Shown here: in pieces, positions 41,613 through 51,783 of the stretch | How the letters are laid out: each line of letters starts with the position of its first letter | Position numbering within the stretch: position 1 is the stretch's first letter | Assembly (NCBI GenBank): GCA_020283715.1 | Contig: JAIQCW010000047.1 | Span: 1 to 64,000 of the forward strand | DNA from: Cytauxzoon felis | Taxonomy: Eukaryota; Apicomplexa; Aconoidasida; Piroplasmida; Theileriidae | Direction of reading: 5' to 3' | DNA: 64,000 nucleotides | The notes under the pieces: model-generated | What the model was told of the DNA's origin: nothing | Databases searched by the model: none | Seen by the model: the letters and a program-made list of their open reading frames with translations, nothing else | Made by a program: the position numbers and the translations under genes

Positions 41613-43736
41613 ATGAAGCCGTTGACACATGTCTACACTCAGGCACTTATAAAGGAGAGTAAAAATGCTACGATTTTAGCGAGTGCGTATACATTACAAC
41701 AAGCTTTGTATGAAAATTCGAAGATATTTGGGGACTTGTATAAATATGATAATTTTTTGAATGTTTTTAATACGCCTCCAACGACATTGGAGTATATTAC
41801 ATTTATATCATTTTGGAAAGGTATTTTTGTGATTTATATTTTTATTGTAAGATACATTCCAATTTTAGGTATAGATGATGTATTATCTGTAGAAAATGAT
41901 ATATTACCGGAAGATTTGGCGTTAGAATTGACTAAATTATGTTTCGTAAATGACGATTATGTGAATAGTATGAGAATATTTAGGGATGAATTACTTAAGA
42001 ATACATCTTATATTACAAGAAATGAGTTGATAGAGTCGATAAATACAGCCAAGAAGGAGAGTAATTTGGATGATTTTTGGGATAGAGTATTGGATAATAC
42101 AAAGAGTACATTTACGGAAGATGTAATTTCATTGAGTGATATATCGAATATGTTATATAATTTCTTTTATAAAAGATTTAATGATGATAAAAATTTTAAT
42201 TTTGAAATAGATCGAGCATCTACTTGTGCTACATTACGTGAAGGTGAATCGCATTATGTTGATAGAGAGCTAAAACTTAAAGAGGATGATGATGACAATT
42301 CCTATTCATTTAGAGTTTTAGAAGAAGAAGATGATAATAATAAATTTAATTTAGAGTATAAATATCATAAATTATTAATGGAATTAGAACAAGTATTACC
42401 TAAACTATATGGTGATTATTCAGAGACTAAATTGAAGTTGTTGGATTCAAAAGAGAAGTTAAATAAGGCTTTAAAGTTGAATGACAAATTATCAAATGAT
42501 TTTACACAGGAAAAGAATTTATTGAATGATGAAATTAATAAAATCCAAAGAGAGTTCAAGAGTATTCGATCAAAGAATAATGAACTTGTAGAATCATTAG
42601 AGATTAAAAATGTAGAATTATTAGAGGTTAGGCAAGAGTTAAATGAGCTGAGGAATAGATATAATGAATCGGATGTTGGTAAATTATATGATGAATTACA
42701 AATATTTATGGCTAAATGTGATGGTTTACAAAAGGCTAATCAGAATTTAAAATCAATCGTTGATGATTTACAATTGAAATTACAAACTTTATCCATGAGG
42801 AGTAATGAAGATGAATTGAAGAGGAATTATGAAGAGTTAGAATTGAAATTTGTGGGTTTACAAGATGAATTTACTAAATTGAAGATGGAGGATAATCTAT
42901 TGAAGAAGAACAATGAAGAGTATCAATTTGAATTTGATAAGCTTAAGAAAGATTACAATGAGGTTGAAGAGAAGTATGAGAATGTTAATGACGCTTATAA
43001 TAGGCTTTCAGAGAGGCACAATGACCTCAATGAAGAGTATCTTCATCTCTCGGAGAAATATAAAGACATCTTTAAGAAATATGAGGAGATATCATCAAAA
43101 CAACAGTCAGTGATCACAAAATATGAAAATATAACGTCAGATGATGAGTTATTGTTAAAAAAGAGGTTGGAAGAAGTAATGACGGAAAGGGATAGTTTAT
43201 TGGCATCACAAGAAGAATATTTGAAGAATGAGGAAAATTTGAGGGGCAAAATGGACAATCTTATACAAGAGAATATAAAATTAGTATCGAAATTAGAGTT
43301 GATGAATATATCAACATCAAATAATGTTAATGATGATATGCTGAAATTCATTGACGAATATAAAACAATCGGTGAGACTTTATCATGTTATTCCGAATCT
43401 ACTGAAGAAGCATCTGATGTAACGATTATAAAAGATGGTACAATTAAAATAAATCCAGCCTTAGCGGAGACTAGAAGATTAAATACAGTAAATTCCGTCA
43501 AGTTTGGTAAGATTAAAAATAATGATAAAGAGACTCTTGTAATTAGACAACCGAATATTTCAAGATCAGAATCTATTGTGAATACAGATGAATCAAATTT
43601 CGATCAACAGAGTTTACTCGATTTCAATGACTTGGATACAATTTCTGAAACTGATAGCTCTGATGTATTCCAAAATGCATTCACATACATTTCAAACTCA
43701 TTTAACAATAAATCACATTATAACATCACAACTTGA
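41613..43736 (+). CDS. Long coiled-coil protein, unknown
   Basis: Two exons, 41613-41820 and 41869-43736, joined across a 48-nt intron that is a multiple of three and so reads through as an open frame; removing it gives 691 residues (FWKGIDDVLSV at the junction). Residues 1-190 are globular and helical (HVYTQALIKESKNATILASA, ISLSDISNMLYNFFYKRF), possibly with degenerate EF-hand-like helices. Residues about 230-570 are heptad-rich coiled coil (LNDEINKIQREFKSIRSK, RHNDLNEEYLHLSEKYKD). The tail is polar and low complexity. It resembles structural proteins of the cytoskeleton or a spindle/centriolar plaque, but is not identified. No element is present. Confidence 0.65.
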   Translation: MKPLTHVYTQALIKESKNATILASAYTLQQALYENSKIFGDLYKYDNFLNVFNTPPTTLEYITFISFWKGIFVIYIFIVRYIPILGIDDVLSVENDILPEDLALELTKLCFVNDDYVNSMRIFRDELLKNTSYITRNELIESINTAKKESNLDDFWDRVLDNTKSTFTEDVISLSDISNMLYNFFYKRFNDDKNFNFEIDRASTCATLREGESHYVDRELKLKEDDDDNSYSFRVLEEEDDNNKFNLEYKYHKLLMELEQVLPKLYGDYSETKLKLLDSKEKLNKALKLNDKLSNDFTQEKNLLNDEINKIQREFKSIRSKNNELVESLEIKNVELLEVRQELNELRNRYNESDVGKLYDELQIFMAKCDGLQKANQNLKSIVDDLQLKLQTLSMRSNEDELKRNYEELELKFVGLQDEFTKLKMEDNLLKKNNEEYQFEFDKLKKDYNEVEEKYENVNDAYNRLSERHNDLNEEYLHLSEKYKDIFKKYEEISSKQQSVITKYENITSDDELLLKKRLEEVMTERDSLLASQEEYLKNEENLRGKMDNLIQENIKLVSKLELMNISTSNNVNDDMLKFIDEYKTIGETLSCYSESTEEASDVTIIKDGTIKINPALAETRRLNTVNSVKFGKIKNNDKETLVIRQPNISRSESIVNTDESNFDQQSLLDFNDLDTISETDSSDVFQNAFTYISNSFNNKSHYNITT

Positions 43737-44543
43737 TATAATTTCATTCTATTTACATGAAATAATGTAATTTGTATTTATAGTATAGAGGTGACTATTA
43801 TAAATTGATATATAATTACTACATCCATCCTATTATAGTTGGTATGATGTCAATGGATATTAAAGTTTATGCGTTGTAGTAAATATTAATTAAATGATAA
43901 AATACAATTGTAAAATGAAAAGAGTAGAAGAATATAATGATTAAACGTGGAGTTATGGTGAAGAAGCTCATTTACTACTACTAATTTCAAGAGTGCATGC
44001 AAGACAGATGTATCTATACGTCCATCGATGACGTATTTAAAATTTAATCTATTCAGTTACATTGTATATATATATTATTCATCATTTATTGTTTTGATTT
44101 CAGTACTTAAAGCTGTAAAATACTACCTTTTATATCATTGGACAACTAAATGGTAAATGGATTACTCCTCGATTAATCATATAAATAAACGATGATACTT
44201 TATATATTAAGGTAAATTACAGCAATGTTATGGTGGAAGTGTCTGAAAATATAAATTAGGCTCAATAATTGAATAGTGTATACTCGCATGGTAGAGGCTT
44301 GAATAAATTCAATTCAAAAATCAATTCTTAACTGTAAAATAAAATTTTTACATAGAAGATAGTTAAAATAATAAAATTGCAACGGCAAATATCTAATGTG
44401 TTGATGGCATTAGTTGATACATTTTGACTGTCTATTATTGTAAGACATTGACGGCTTAAAATATTGGTATATTGGGTGTAAAATGTATAAAATAATTAAT
44501 TTAAGGTTTTTATAGCAATGTTAGTTGAATGTGTTCGTGAATA
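43737..44543. other. Intergenic region between two plus-strand genes
   Basis: About 800 nt of unique AT-rich DNA without element copies or supported genes; presumably the 3' end of the coiled-coil gene and the promoter of the gamma-tubulin complex gene. Confidence 0.5.
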
Positions 44544-46698
44544 ATGGAATATGATTTGAATGGTGGATTGACATCGGATATAAGTTACGGTATATTTATA
44601 AAAGAGCTCTTAAGATTGATAGAAGTACTCTCTGATATAAATGAGGATGATATATTACATTATAATTTGGATAGACATATGTTGAGGTCGATAAAAGGAC
44701 AATTGAAGACAAAATTAGAGGTGGAACTGGTAAATATATTGGATGGATATATAATTAGACCTGAATATGAATTAGATTGTGATAATATAATTAATGAATT
44801 TGAACTTTATTTATCTAAATTGGATAATAATCGTATTGATTATGTGAAAAATCTATTATATTCTGCTAGTAATAATCTTACTTCATTATACGCTATACTC
44901 AATGTATTGCTACTATTGAAGGATAATGTTGATGTATGTAATGCAAAAACACCAAAATCAAAGGATTTAAATGGTGCAAATAACTTAAATGAAGTATCTT
45001 CATCTCTTGATCATTCATTTCATACACCTCTCATTGATGGATATAAAAGTAACGATGGGATCAGAGCTGGAAATGAATTACCTTCTTCCAATGATCAAAC
45101 TTTACCCTCTTTTAGTGACTTTAACATTTTTTCCTTTAATCACTCTAATCTTCTCCCATCGGATAGAGTGAATGGAATTGTGGGTGAGAGCTTTGGTCAT
45201 TTATCTGATGATATTATATCGGATTTGTTATGTTTTTTGATAGGTCTAGAGACTAGGTATGTTAGATACGATGAAATTACCAAGAGTTTGGTAGTGAACG
45301 CGTGTGGCAATATATCAAATGGTGTATATAAATTAATGAATAGGATAGCTTATGTTGGTTTATTATATAATAAATTGAATAATATAAAATGTTCTAGATG
45401 TACTATAACAGATAGATTGAAGGATTTTGTCTTGAAGTATATAATGGAATATGTGTATATAATTAATGAGAAGAGGAACAGTAAATTAACCCTTAGATCT
45501 TTATATGCATTGATACATCCTTGGTATATTAGATTTAAATTATTGAATTTGATACCTTATGATTCGGATCATATAAAAATATTGAATTGTATATATGATT
45601 TATCATTAAAATGTAATTTAATATTTAATGATATTCTTAATGTGGTGCTTGTAGATTATTTTAGCACCATTATTAAATTTATTACTTATGGTATATTAGA
45701 TGATACATATAATGAATTTTTTATACGACGTGATGTTGATTTTGTTATTGATTATAATAAGGTCTTTAAATTTATACCTGATAATTTAGTTAATTTAATC
45801 CATACTAATGGTAAATATGCCTATTTTATACATGAAATTAAAGGCTGTATTGAAGATAGAAATGATGAAATTGTATACAATAATAAATATGATTTATATT
45901 GGAACCTACAGAATCTCCATGCTTATATCAAAAAATTAGATTATTCTAGAACTCTTGCATCCCTACTTATACATGAATATAATTTCTTCAATCATCTCAA
46001 TAATCTCATCGATTCTAGAAGCGAAGAAAAAAATAGTGGGGCACATGGGGTTATAAATGGGGTAAGTGGGGTAGAAGTTGATGTTGTTAATAGAGTGAAT
46101 AAGGATAATTTATCATTGAGTAATAGATGTTCATTAGATTCATCAAAAAAATTTTTCATCGATATGTTCGATATTGGTGATTGGTTCTAATAAATGGGTA
46201 TATGATTTATTGAGAAGTATGAATAAAAGGTTGGATGAGGCGTTAATATATTTAAATATATCATCATTAGAATATATAATGAGGAATAAATTATATAATG
46301 GTATATTAACATTAATAAAGGATTATAATAAGATAAATATTCATCGTTGTGAGATGATAAATTTTATAAATTGTATAAAGTATAATAATTTTATAAAAAT
46401 ATTAATGAAAAATTTATATACATTAAAAGATAATGAATATATAGAGATGGTAATAAATAATCATAATGAATTTATAAATAATATAAATATAAATAAATTA
46501 AAGAATATAATAGAAATAATAAATGATATTATAAATTATAATAAATTAATATTAAATTTATTTGAAAATGATAATATAAATATAAATATATTAGAATCTT
46601 GTTATAATATCGCATATAAATTTCGATTAAATATTAAATCAATTATAAAACAAGATTATTATATAAATATTTTAATAAATTTTAATAATTTTTATTAA
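44544..46698 (+). CDS. Gamma-tubulin complex component (Spc97/Spc98 family)
   Basis: Exons 44544-46183 and 46218-46698 with a 34-nt intron, giving 707 residues. The family is recognised from the order ISNGVYKLMNRIAYVGLLYN (first helical region), RLKDFVLKYIMEYVYIINEK with LTLRSLYALIHPWYIRFKLL (cf. the LTLR-L-----P motif), and above all IIKFITYGILDDTYNEFFI, matching the family's WI--G-L-DPY-EFFI signature. Exon 2 is rich in Ile/Asn but continues the helical pattern (EALIYLNISSLEYIM). GCP2/GCP3 types build the gamma-tubulin small complex that nucleates spindle microtubules; which paralogue this is cannot be settled. Its stop (46696-46698) overlaps the stop of the convergent beta-MPP gene (46695-46697) within one TTAA. 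Confidence 0.75.
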
Positions 46699-49682
46699 TA
46701 TCTTAACCAATATGTTTTTTGACGTAAATCTATTAATGATGGTATACCATGTATAGGTCCCATTGCTGTTAATGCTACTTCCTATAATTAATTATATATA
46801 TATATATATTTTCAAATATACCGAATCATGTAAATATTTCCATGCAACTCTTTTAATTTCCTCAGAATCTATCTTCTCTAATCTAAATAAAAATTCAGCA
46901 ACCGGCATCCTTCTACCATATACAATAATCTGTCTAGCAACCTCCTCAGCAATAGTAGAAGTAGATTCAGACATTGATAAAAATTGCAACATTAATTGCC
47001 TCTTTGCACGCTCCACCTCCTCATCAGTAATCTAAATATTATATATATTATTAAATATACATCATCTCTTTCATTATAATCTACCATTCGTCGTCTTGCA
47101 GACAGCTCCTCTATTTACTTCCCCCTCAAACTCCCGTAGGTCGTTCTCGGGTTCTCCACTTCCACTTGAGGTTAATTTCTAATCTCGTCGAGATAAGGTT
47201 AAAGTGACGGAATCCATGTTTGAGAAGATAACTCAATGAATATAAATTGGAATGAAGTGAGGATTATTAAACTCAATACAATCATCAAATTCCTGTTGAA
47301 TGAGATATTGACATCTGAATTTCATCAAATAGTCATTGAGTTATTTTAATAAGTTTCACCAGAAATTCAGGATTTCCTTCAATTTTTGGGTTGAAAATAA
47401 AGTTAGTGGAAGACAGTGATTGGACCTCAAGTGGAACCTGGAAGCGATCTACGGGAGCTGGAAGGGGAGGTAAATAGAGAAAGCCTCCACGGCGAGTGGA
47501 ACAGAGGTAGAGAAGACAGTGATTGGACCTCGTGTGAATTTGTAGTGATAAGTGTTTTTGTGTGACAACATACACTATATGAGAGTGATGTGATACCGAA
47601 CATGAGTTCTCCGACGCAATGATCAATGGCGACTTCATCACATTGTGCATAGAATCCGAATAATCCGGTATCTTTATAACATGTATTGAATGCACTAAAC
47701 ATTTCAGCACAACCAACAGTCATACGATTAGCAATGGCATGAATAGTTTTATTACCCGATAATTTCCCTAATGAAATTATTATTTATTAAAATTTAATAA
47801 TAAATACCTGGTACAATTCCTTCCTGATTTTTTTTATATGATCCTATTATAGATTGCATAAGCATAAATGCTATCGAATCCGGTGATGTCCATGGAACAC
47901 CCTCAAATGCTACAGCCAAATGAGCATGAGGACCCATCTCATCATTCCTATTCAATAACTCCGAACCAACAAAATATGGCTTCTCCAACTTCACATCAGT
48001 ACCACTCGGTATCTGTAATTTATACATTAATACCATTCCACTAGAGGTCCAAACATATGTTCCACCTGAGGTCCAATCCTACTCTTCATTCCATCTACAC
48101 CTCCATCATTGCCACGATCTCCGGGAGTGGCTTTACCGTTTACGGGGAGGTAATTGGAAGAGCTGTCTGCAAGACGAATGGAAGAGGTGAAGGTAGTGAC
48201 TGGACCTCAGGTGGCAGAACCTTTGGTATAGGCTTCATTCAAATGTAAAGTATATAGACAAGAAGATAGGTAGATGGAATCAGCGATATGTGGAAAGACA
48301 AAATAGATTAATCATCAAGTATATAGAATATAAACTAACCTTAGAAAAGTGTTTATCGACCATACTGACCAATTTATCATGATCAACATCACCAACTCCA
48401 CAAAATACCTATAAATTATTGTAATTTATCATATCCAAACCATGTTTTCCACTCAAGGTCAGTCCTGCCGTCAGCTCTTATATTTACTTCCCCCTCCGCT
48501 TCCCTGAGATCAGCTGCGGGTATTCCACTCCACTTGAGGTTACATCCAACACATCCTTAGCACCATCTTCCATCATTCCCATGATGGATGATCCATCACA
48601 ACCCTCTTAACTACCTTCACTTGCCACGATCTCTGGGAGTGGCTTTACTCTTTAGAGATAGGTAATTGGAAGAGGCTCCACGCCTAGTGGAAGAGCTGAC
48701 GGTATGACGACCTCAGGTGGAGAGCTGTCTGCAGGATGAAGAGAGTTGGATTGGACCTAGAGTGGATTGTTCTTTAGTGTATACTAACCATTCTATTAGC
48801 GGTATAATTTTTTTTGATGTAATCGATTAGGAATTCTCGTTTCATATTTTTGATATTTTCAACTGGTCCCTGTAGAGTATAGATTTACTTATGTTCTTAT
48901 ACAAACCAAAATTGTGAATCCTAATGAATGATCTCTAAATGCCTAAAGAATGATTAAATTGAGTTATAAAAAACTAACTGTCATATGCAGACGATCGAAT
49001 ATAACTTCATCAGTAGATTTTTCTACTTCTTCCATTTCTCTTAGGATGACATGTTTTTCATTTTCGATATAATCTGGATCAATTACACTATTTTGTAGAA
49101 TATCACTTAATAATTCAATACACCAAGGGATATCTTTATTAAAACAACGTGCATAATAACTATAGTTGATTATATTTAGTTTATTAGAATCAATTTATAT
49201 ACCTCGTTTGTTCTCTTGATGTATAAGCATTAAGATGAGCACCTTTCTGTTCAATTTGTTCTTCTAATTGTAATCTTGTACGTGATTTAGTACCCTATAT
49301 ATAATATAAAATTTAATATAGTCAATATACTTTAAATATCATATGCTCTAAAAAATGGGCAGAACCATTAGTTTCAGGTGTTTCAAATCTACTACCACTA
49401 TCAATCCATACACCAATAGTAGAAGATGCTGATCCAGGTACATTAACAGAAGCAACCCTTAAACCATTAGATAATGTAGTAATATCTAAATTAATTAAAT
49501 ATAAATTTATCTAATAAATATATAAAAAAAAACATACCACATGGTGGTTGATTTAATATATACGATGGTAATTTAGATTTCTTTATAATATTAGTAGCTA
49601 ATGCTGTAACAATGTTACGTTTATTAATTACATTTAGAAATCTATTATATCTATATAGACCTGATCTAAATATACTCTCCAT
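46695..49682 (-). CDS. Mitochondrial processing peptidase beta subunit
   Basis: Eleven exons: 49538-49682, 49331-49485, 49203-49294, 48979-49159, 48907-48942, 48789-48869, 48340-48408, 47808-48012, 47574-47767, 46822-47031 and 46695-46781, giving 484 residues. The N-terminus ([20 protein letters not shown]) is a basic mitochondrial presequence. Catalytic features are present: [19 protein letters not shown], then the inverted zinc motif HFLEH in [15 protein letters not shown], the second-half glycine loop region, and [12 protein letters not shown]. Complete HFLEH plus the downstream acidic helix ([16 protein letters not shown]) identify the catalytic beta subunit, which removes presequences in the matrix. 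Introns 6, 7 and 9 are 380, 327 and 542 nt, each with element clusters; the other seven are 33-52 nt. Confidence 0.93.
47085..47540. repeat. Modular element cluster with F unit in beta-MPP intron 9
   Basis: GTCTTGCAGAC, reverse B3, F unit (47180-47420), B2 in plus sense, CCACGGCGAGTGG. Confidence 0.83.
48030..48220 (-). repeat. Modular element cluster (C) in beta-MPP intron 7
   Basis: A boundaries, reverse C with CCGTTTACGG hairpin, GTCTGCAAGAC, A; no B module. In sense with the host gene. Confidence 0.83.
48445..48770 (-). repeat. Modular element cluster (B1, G, C) in beta-MPP intron 6
   Basis: A, D, reverse B1, G unit (48541-48597), reverse C, CCACGCCTAGTGG, A, D. Confidence 0.85.
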
Positions 49683-49871
49683 TATATTACTAAATATACT
49701 ATAAGAATCTAAATTTTTTTTTAATTACCATTCCTCAACCTCTAGTATACCCTGATGGTCAATCCTCATAACACCCACACTAGACACATATAATAATATA
49801 AACTTTATATTTTATCAAATTATCGCATATATTTATAGAAATGTATAAATTTTATATTTGTTAATTTAATA

Positions 49872-50872
49872 ATGAGTGATTTAAACGCTCTAAATAAATT
49901 CAAATCATCCGTCGATGACACTCTTACTAAAATTGATGATTCATTAGACCAATTATTATCTCTACTAGAAGATTTAATAGATAAATTACATGTCAACTCA
50001 ATTAAAAACGAATTAAGTGGTATTATATTTCATATCATCATGTCTTTAAATCACAGGACTCGATTATAGTAAATTCTTTGCTACACTTTCTTTTATACTC
50101 TGTTCTATTCGACACGGTATGTATAAGTCTACTATATAAATAGCAATCATCTCCCCTGTCTTTCCTTTACATATATCAAGTTCGTTACCTTCCTGATGAT
50201 AGCTCTCCACCTGAGGTTATAACCAGTGTTCCACTAGCCGTGGTGGCTCTCTTATTTACCTTACCCTCCGCTTCCCTGAGATCAGCTACGGGTTCACCTG
50301 AGGTTGTCCTGCCGTCAGCTCTCCTAATTACATCCCCGTAAACGGTATAGCCACTCCCGGAGATCGTGGCGAAGATGAAGGTGGAATGAAGTGTAGTACA
50401 GGACTTCAAGTGGAACCTGGAAGCGATCTACGGGAGCTGGAAGGGGAAGTAATTGGGAGAGCTGTCTGCAGGACGAAGAAAAGTAGAGAAGACAATGATT
50501 GGACCTCGAGTGGACTAGACAAACATTACTCGTTAGACTTCTTAGTGTTCGTTAATATTTTTATAGACTTGTTAATATATCTTCTTTATTATTTATAATT
50601 TTTTTATAGTGCAATTGAGATTACAGGGTACTAATCCGAAGTTACATCCGATATCGAATGAATTGGTAAGGTGATATATTTATGATTAATGAAATGTTTT
50701 TATAGAGTCGTATAAAGAAATTTATGCAGCAGATAAATGATTTGCAATTAAAATGTAAGTTTAAAGATATAATTATTTGATCTATAATGATTAATTATAT
50801 ATAGCTAAGCGTATAAAGGTAAATAAGTTAGCTGTAAAGCGTATAATACATCATAATATAACACATAAATAA
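49872..50872 (+). CDS. C1D: C1D/Rrp47-like exosome cofactor
   Basis: Five exons: 49872-50016, 50057-50116, 50610-50665, 50706-50754 and 50805-50872, giving 125 residues. The N-terminal helix ALNKFKSSVDDTLTKIDDSL and the core LDYSKFFATLSFILCSI, VQLRLQGTNPKLHPISNEL, SRIKKFMQQINDLQLK follow the Sas10/C1D pattern [40 protein letters not shown]. The tail is basic. C1D/Rrp47 binds Rrp6 and directs the nuclear exosome in rRNA and snoRNA trimming. Intron 2 is 493 nt with an element cluster; the others are about 40-50 nt. The next ORF starts only 5 nt after its stop. Confidence 0.83.
50200..50515. repeat. Modular element cluster (B1 reversed, C and B2 forward) in C1D intron 2
   Basis: A, CCACTAGCCGTGG, reverse B1, A, D, forward C with CCGTAAACGG, A, forward B2, D, A. 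It shows that modules can be joined in opposite directions. Confidence 0.85.
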
Positions 50873-50877
50873 TTTTA

Positions 50878-51096
50878 ATGTATTTAAAAATGTTAATTAT
50901 ATTAAATTCATTATTATATTTTATATTATGTTTAGATGATGTTATTAATATACATGATGTTGTGCCAAGGCATAATCTATCAATTAATAATCTTCCACCA
51001 AGGACACGTATAATTATTACTAGTGATGAATTTAAAGGTATACCAATTGATGGTAATATTAATATACCAAATGATAAATCAACAAATAAGAAATGA
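50878..51096 (+). CDS. Small ORF with signal-peptide-like N-terminus
   Basis: A 72-residue frame, MYLKMLIILNSLLYFILCLD then a polar tail (VVPRHNLSINNLPPRTRIII). The first 19 residues look like a signal peptide or a single membrane anchor. It begins 5 nt after the C1D stop, and its TGA overlaps the next ATG as ATGA. Apicoplast targeting with the mature domain encoded by the next ORF through an unseen splice is one possibility. Confidence 0.4.
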   Translation: MYLKMLIILNSLLYFILCLDDVINIHDVVPRHNLSINNLPPRTRIIITSDEFKGIPIDGNINIPNDKSTNKK

Positions 51097-51347
51097 TTAT
51101 TAATAAAATTAAATACACATTTTCATTTATTAATAATAATATTATCATTTCAAATCCATTCAATCTTATATTTCATAAATATATCAATACTTGTAATATA
51201 TTATTTAGTCTAAGAGATGATATTAGAAGAGAACAATTAAATCTAATCATAGGCAAAATTGGTTTACGAAAAAAAGATGCCGGAATCTACTGGAATCAAT
51301 ACAAAACCAAAAGAATCAAAATCAAAAAAAGAAAACGAGTCATCTAA
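51093..51347 (+). CDS. Small basic ORF, possibly an organellar ribosomal protein
   Basis: An 84-residue frame starting MIINKIKYTFSFINNNIII with a basic C-terminus (DAGIYWNQYKTKRIKIKKRK). The basic, lysine-rich end suggests an RNA-binding or ribosomal protein, but I do not recognise it. It overlaps the preceding ORF by 4 nt. Confidence 0.35.
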   Translation: MIINKIKYTFSFINNNIIISNPFNLIFHKYINTCNILFSLRDDIRREQLNLIIGKIGLRKKDAGIYWNQYKTKRIKIKKRKRVI

Positions 51348-51783
51348 TCACTCATCCTCATAACATATTAATCTCCTAATGAACTATAAATAACCATTAT
51401 CTAACTTTTATATTTTTCATACTCCACCTGAGGTCCAATCTACACCTCTTCTTCCACTAGGCGTGGCGCCTCTTATAATTAGTTCCCCCTCCGCTTCCCT
51501 GAGATCAGCTACGGGTATTCCACTTGAGGTCTGTTCTTCCGGGTTAACTTTTTTTGTTCCTCCGGGTAGAATTCCTGTTCTTAGGGGTTAATATATTTAC
51601 GTTGTTCCGGGTGGACATCGCCACGATCTCCGGGAGTGGCATTACTCTTTAGAGATAGATAAATAGAAGAGACCTCCACGGCGAGTGGAAAGACTTCAGG
51701 TGGAAATGCTGACGGCAGGACGAAGAGAGTTGGATTGGATTTCAGTTATAGATATATATATTTGTGGTGTATATAGGTTATAA
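51348..51783. other. Convergent intergenic spacer with element cluster
   Basis: Between the small plus-strand ORF and the 3' end of the unknown minus-strand gene. Element modules B1, E and C fill 51420-51740. Confidence 0.5.
51420..51740 (-). repeat. Modular element cluster (B1, E, C), intergenic
   Basis: A, CCACTAGGCGTGG, reverse B1, four E units, reverse C, CCACGGCGAGTGG, A, D. Confidence 0.83.

Noticed and set aside
42913..43351. Short open frames on both strands within the coiled-coil gene
   Set aside because: They overlap a continuous heptad-rich coding frame and show low-complexity shadows only.
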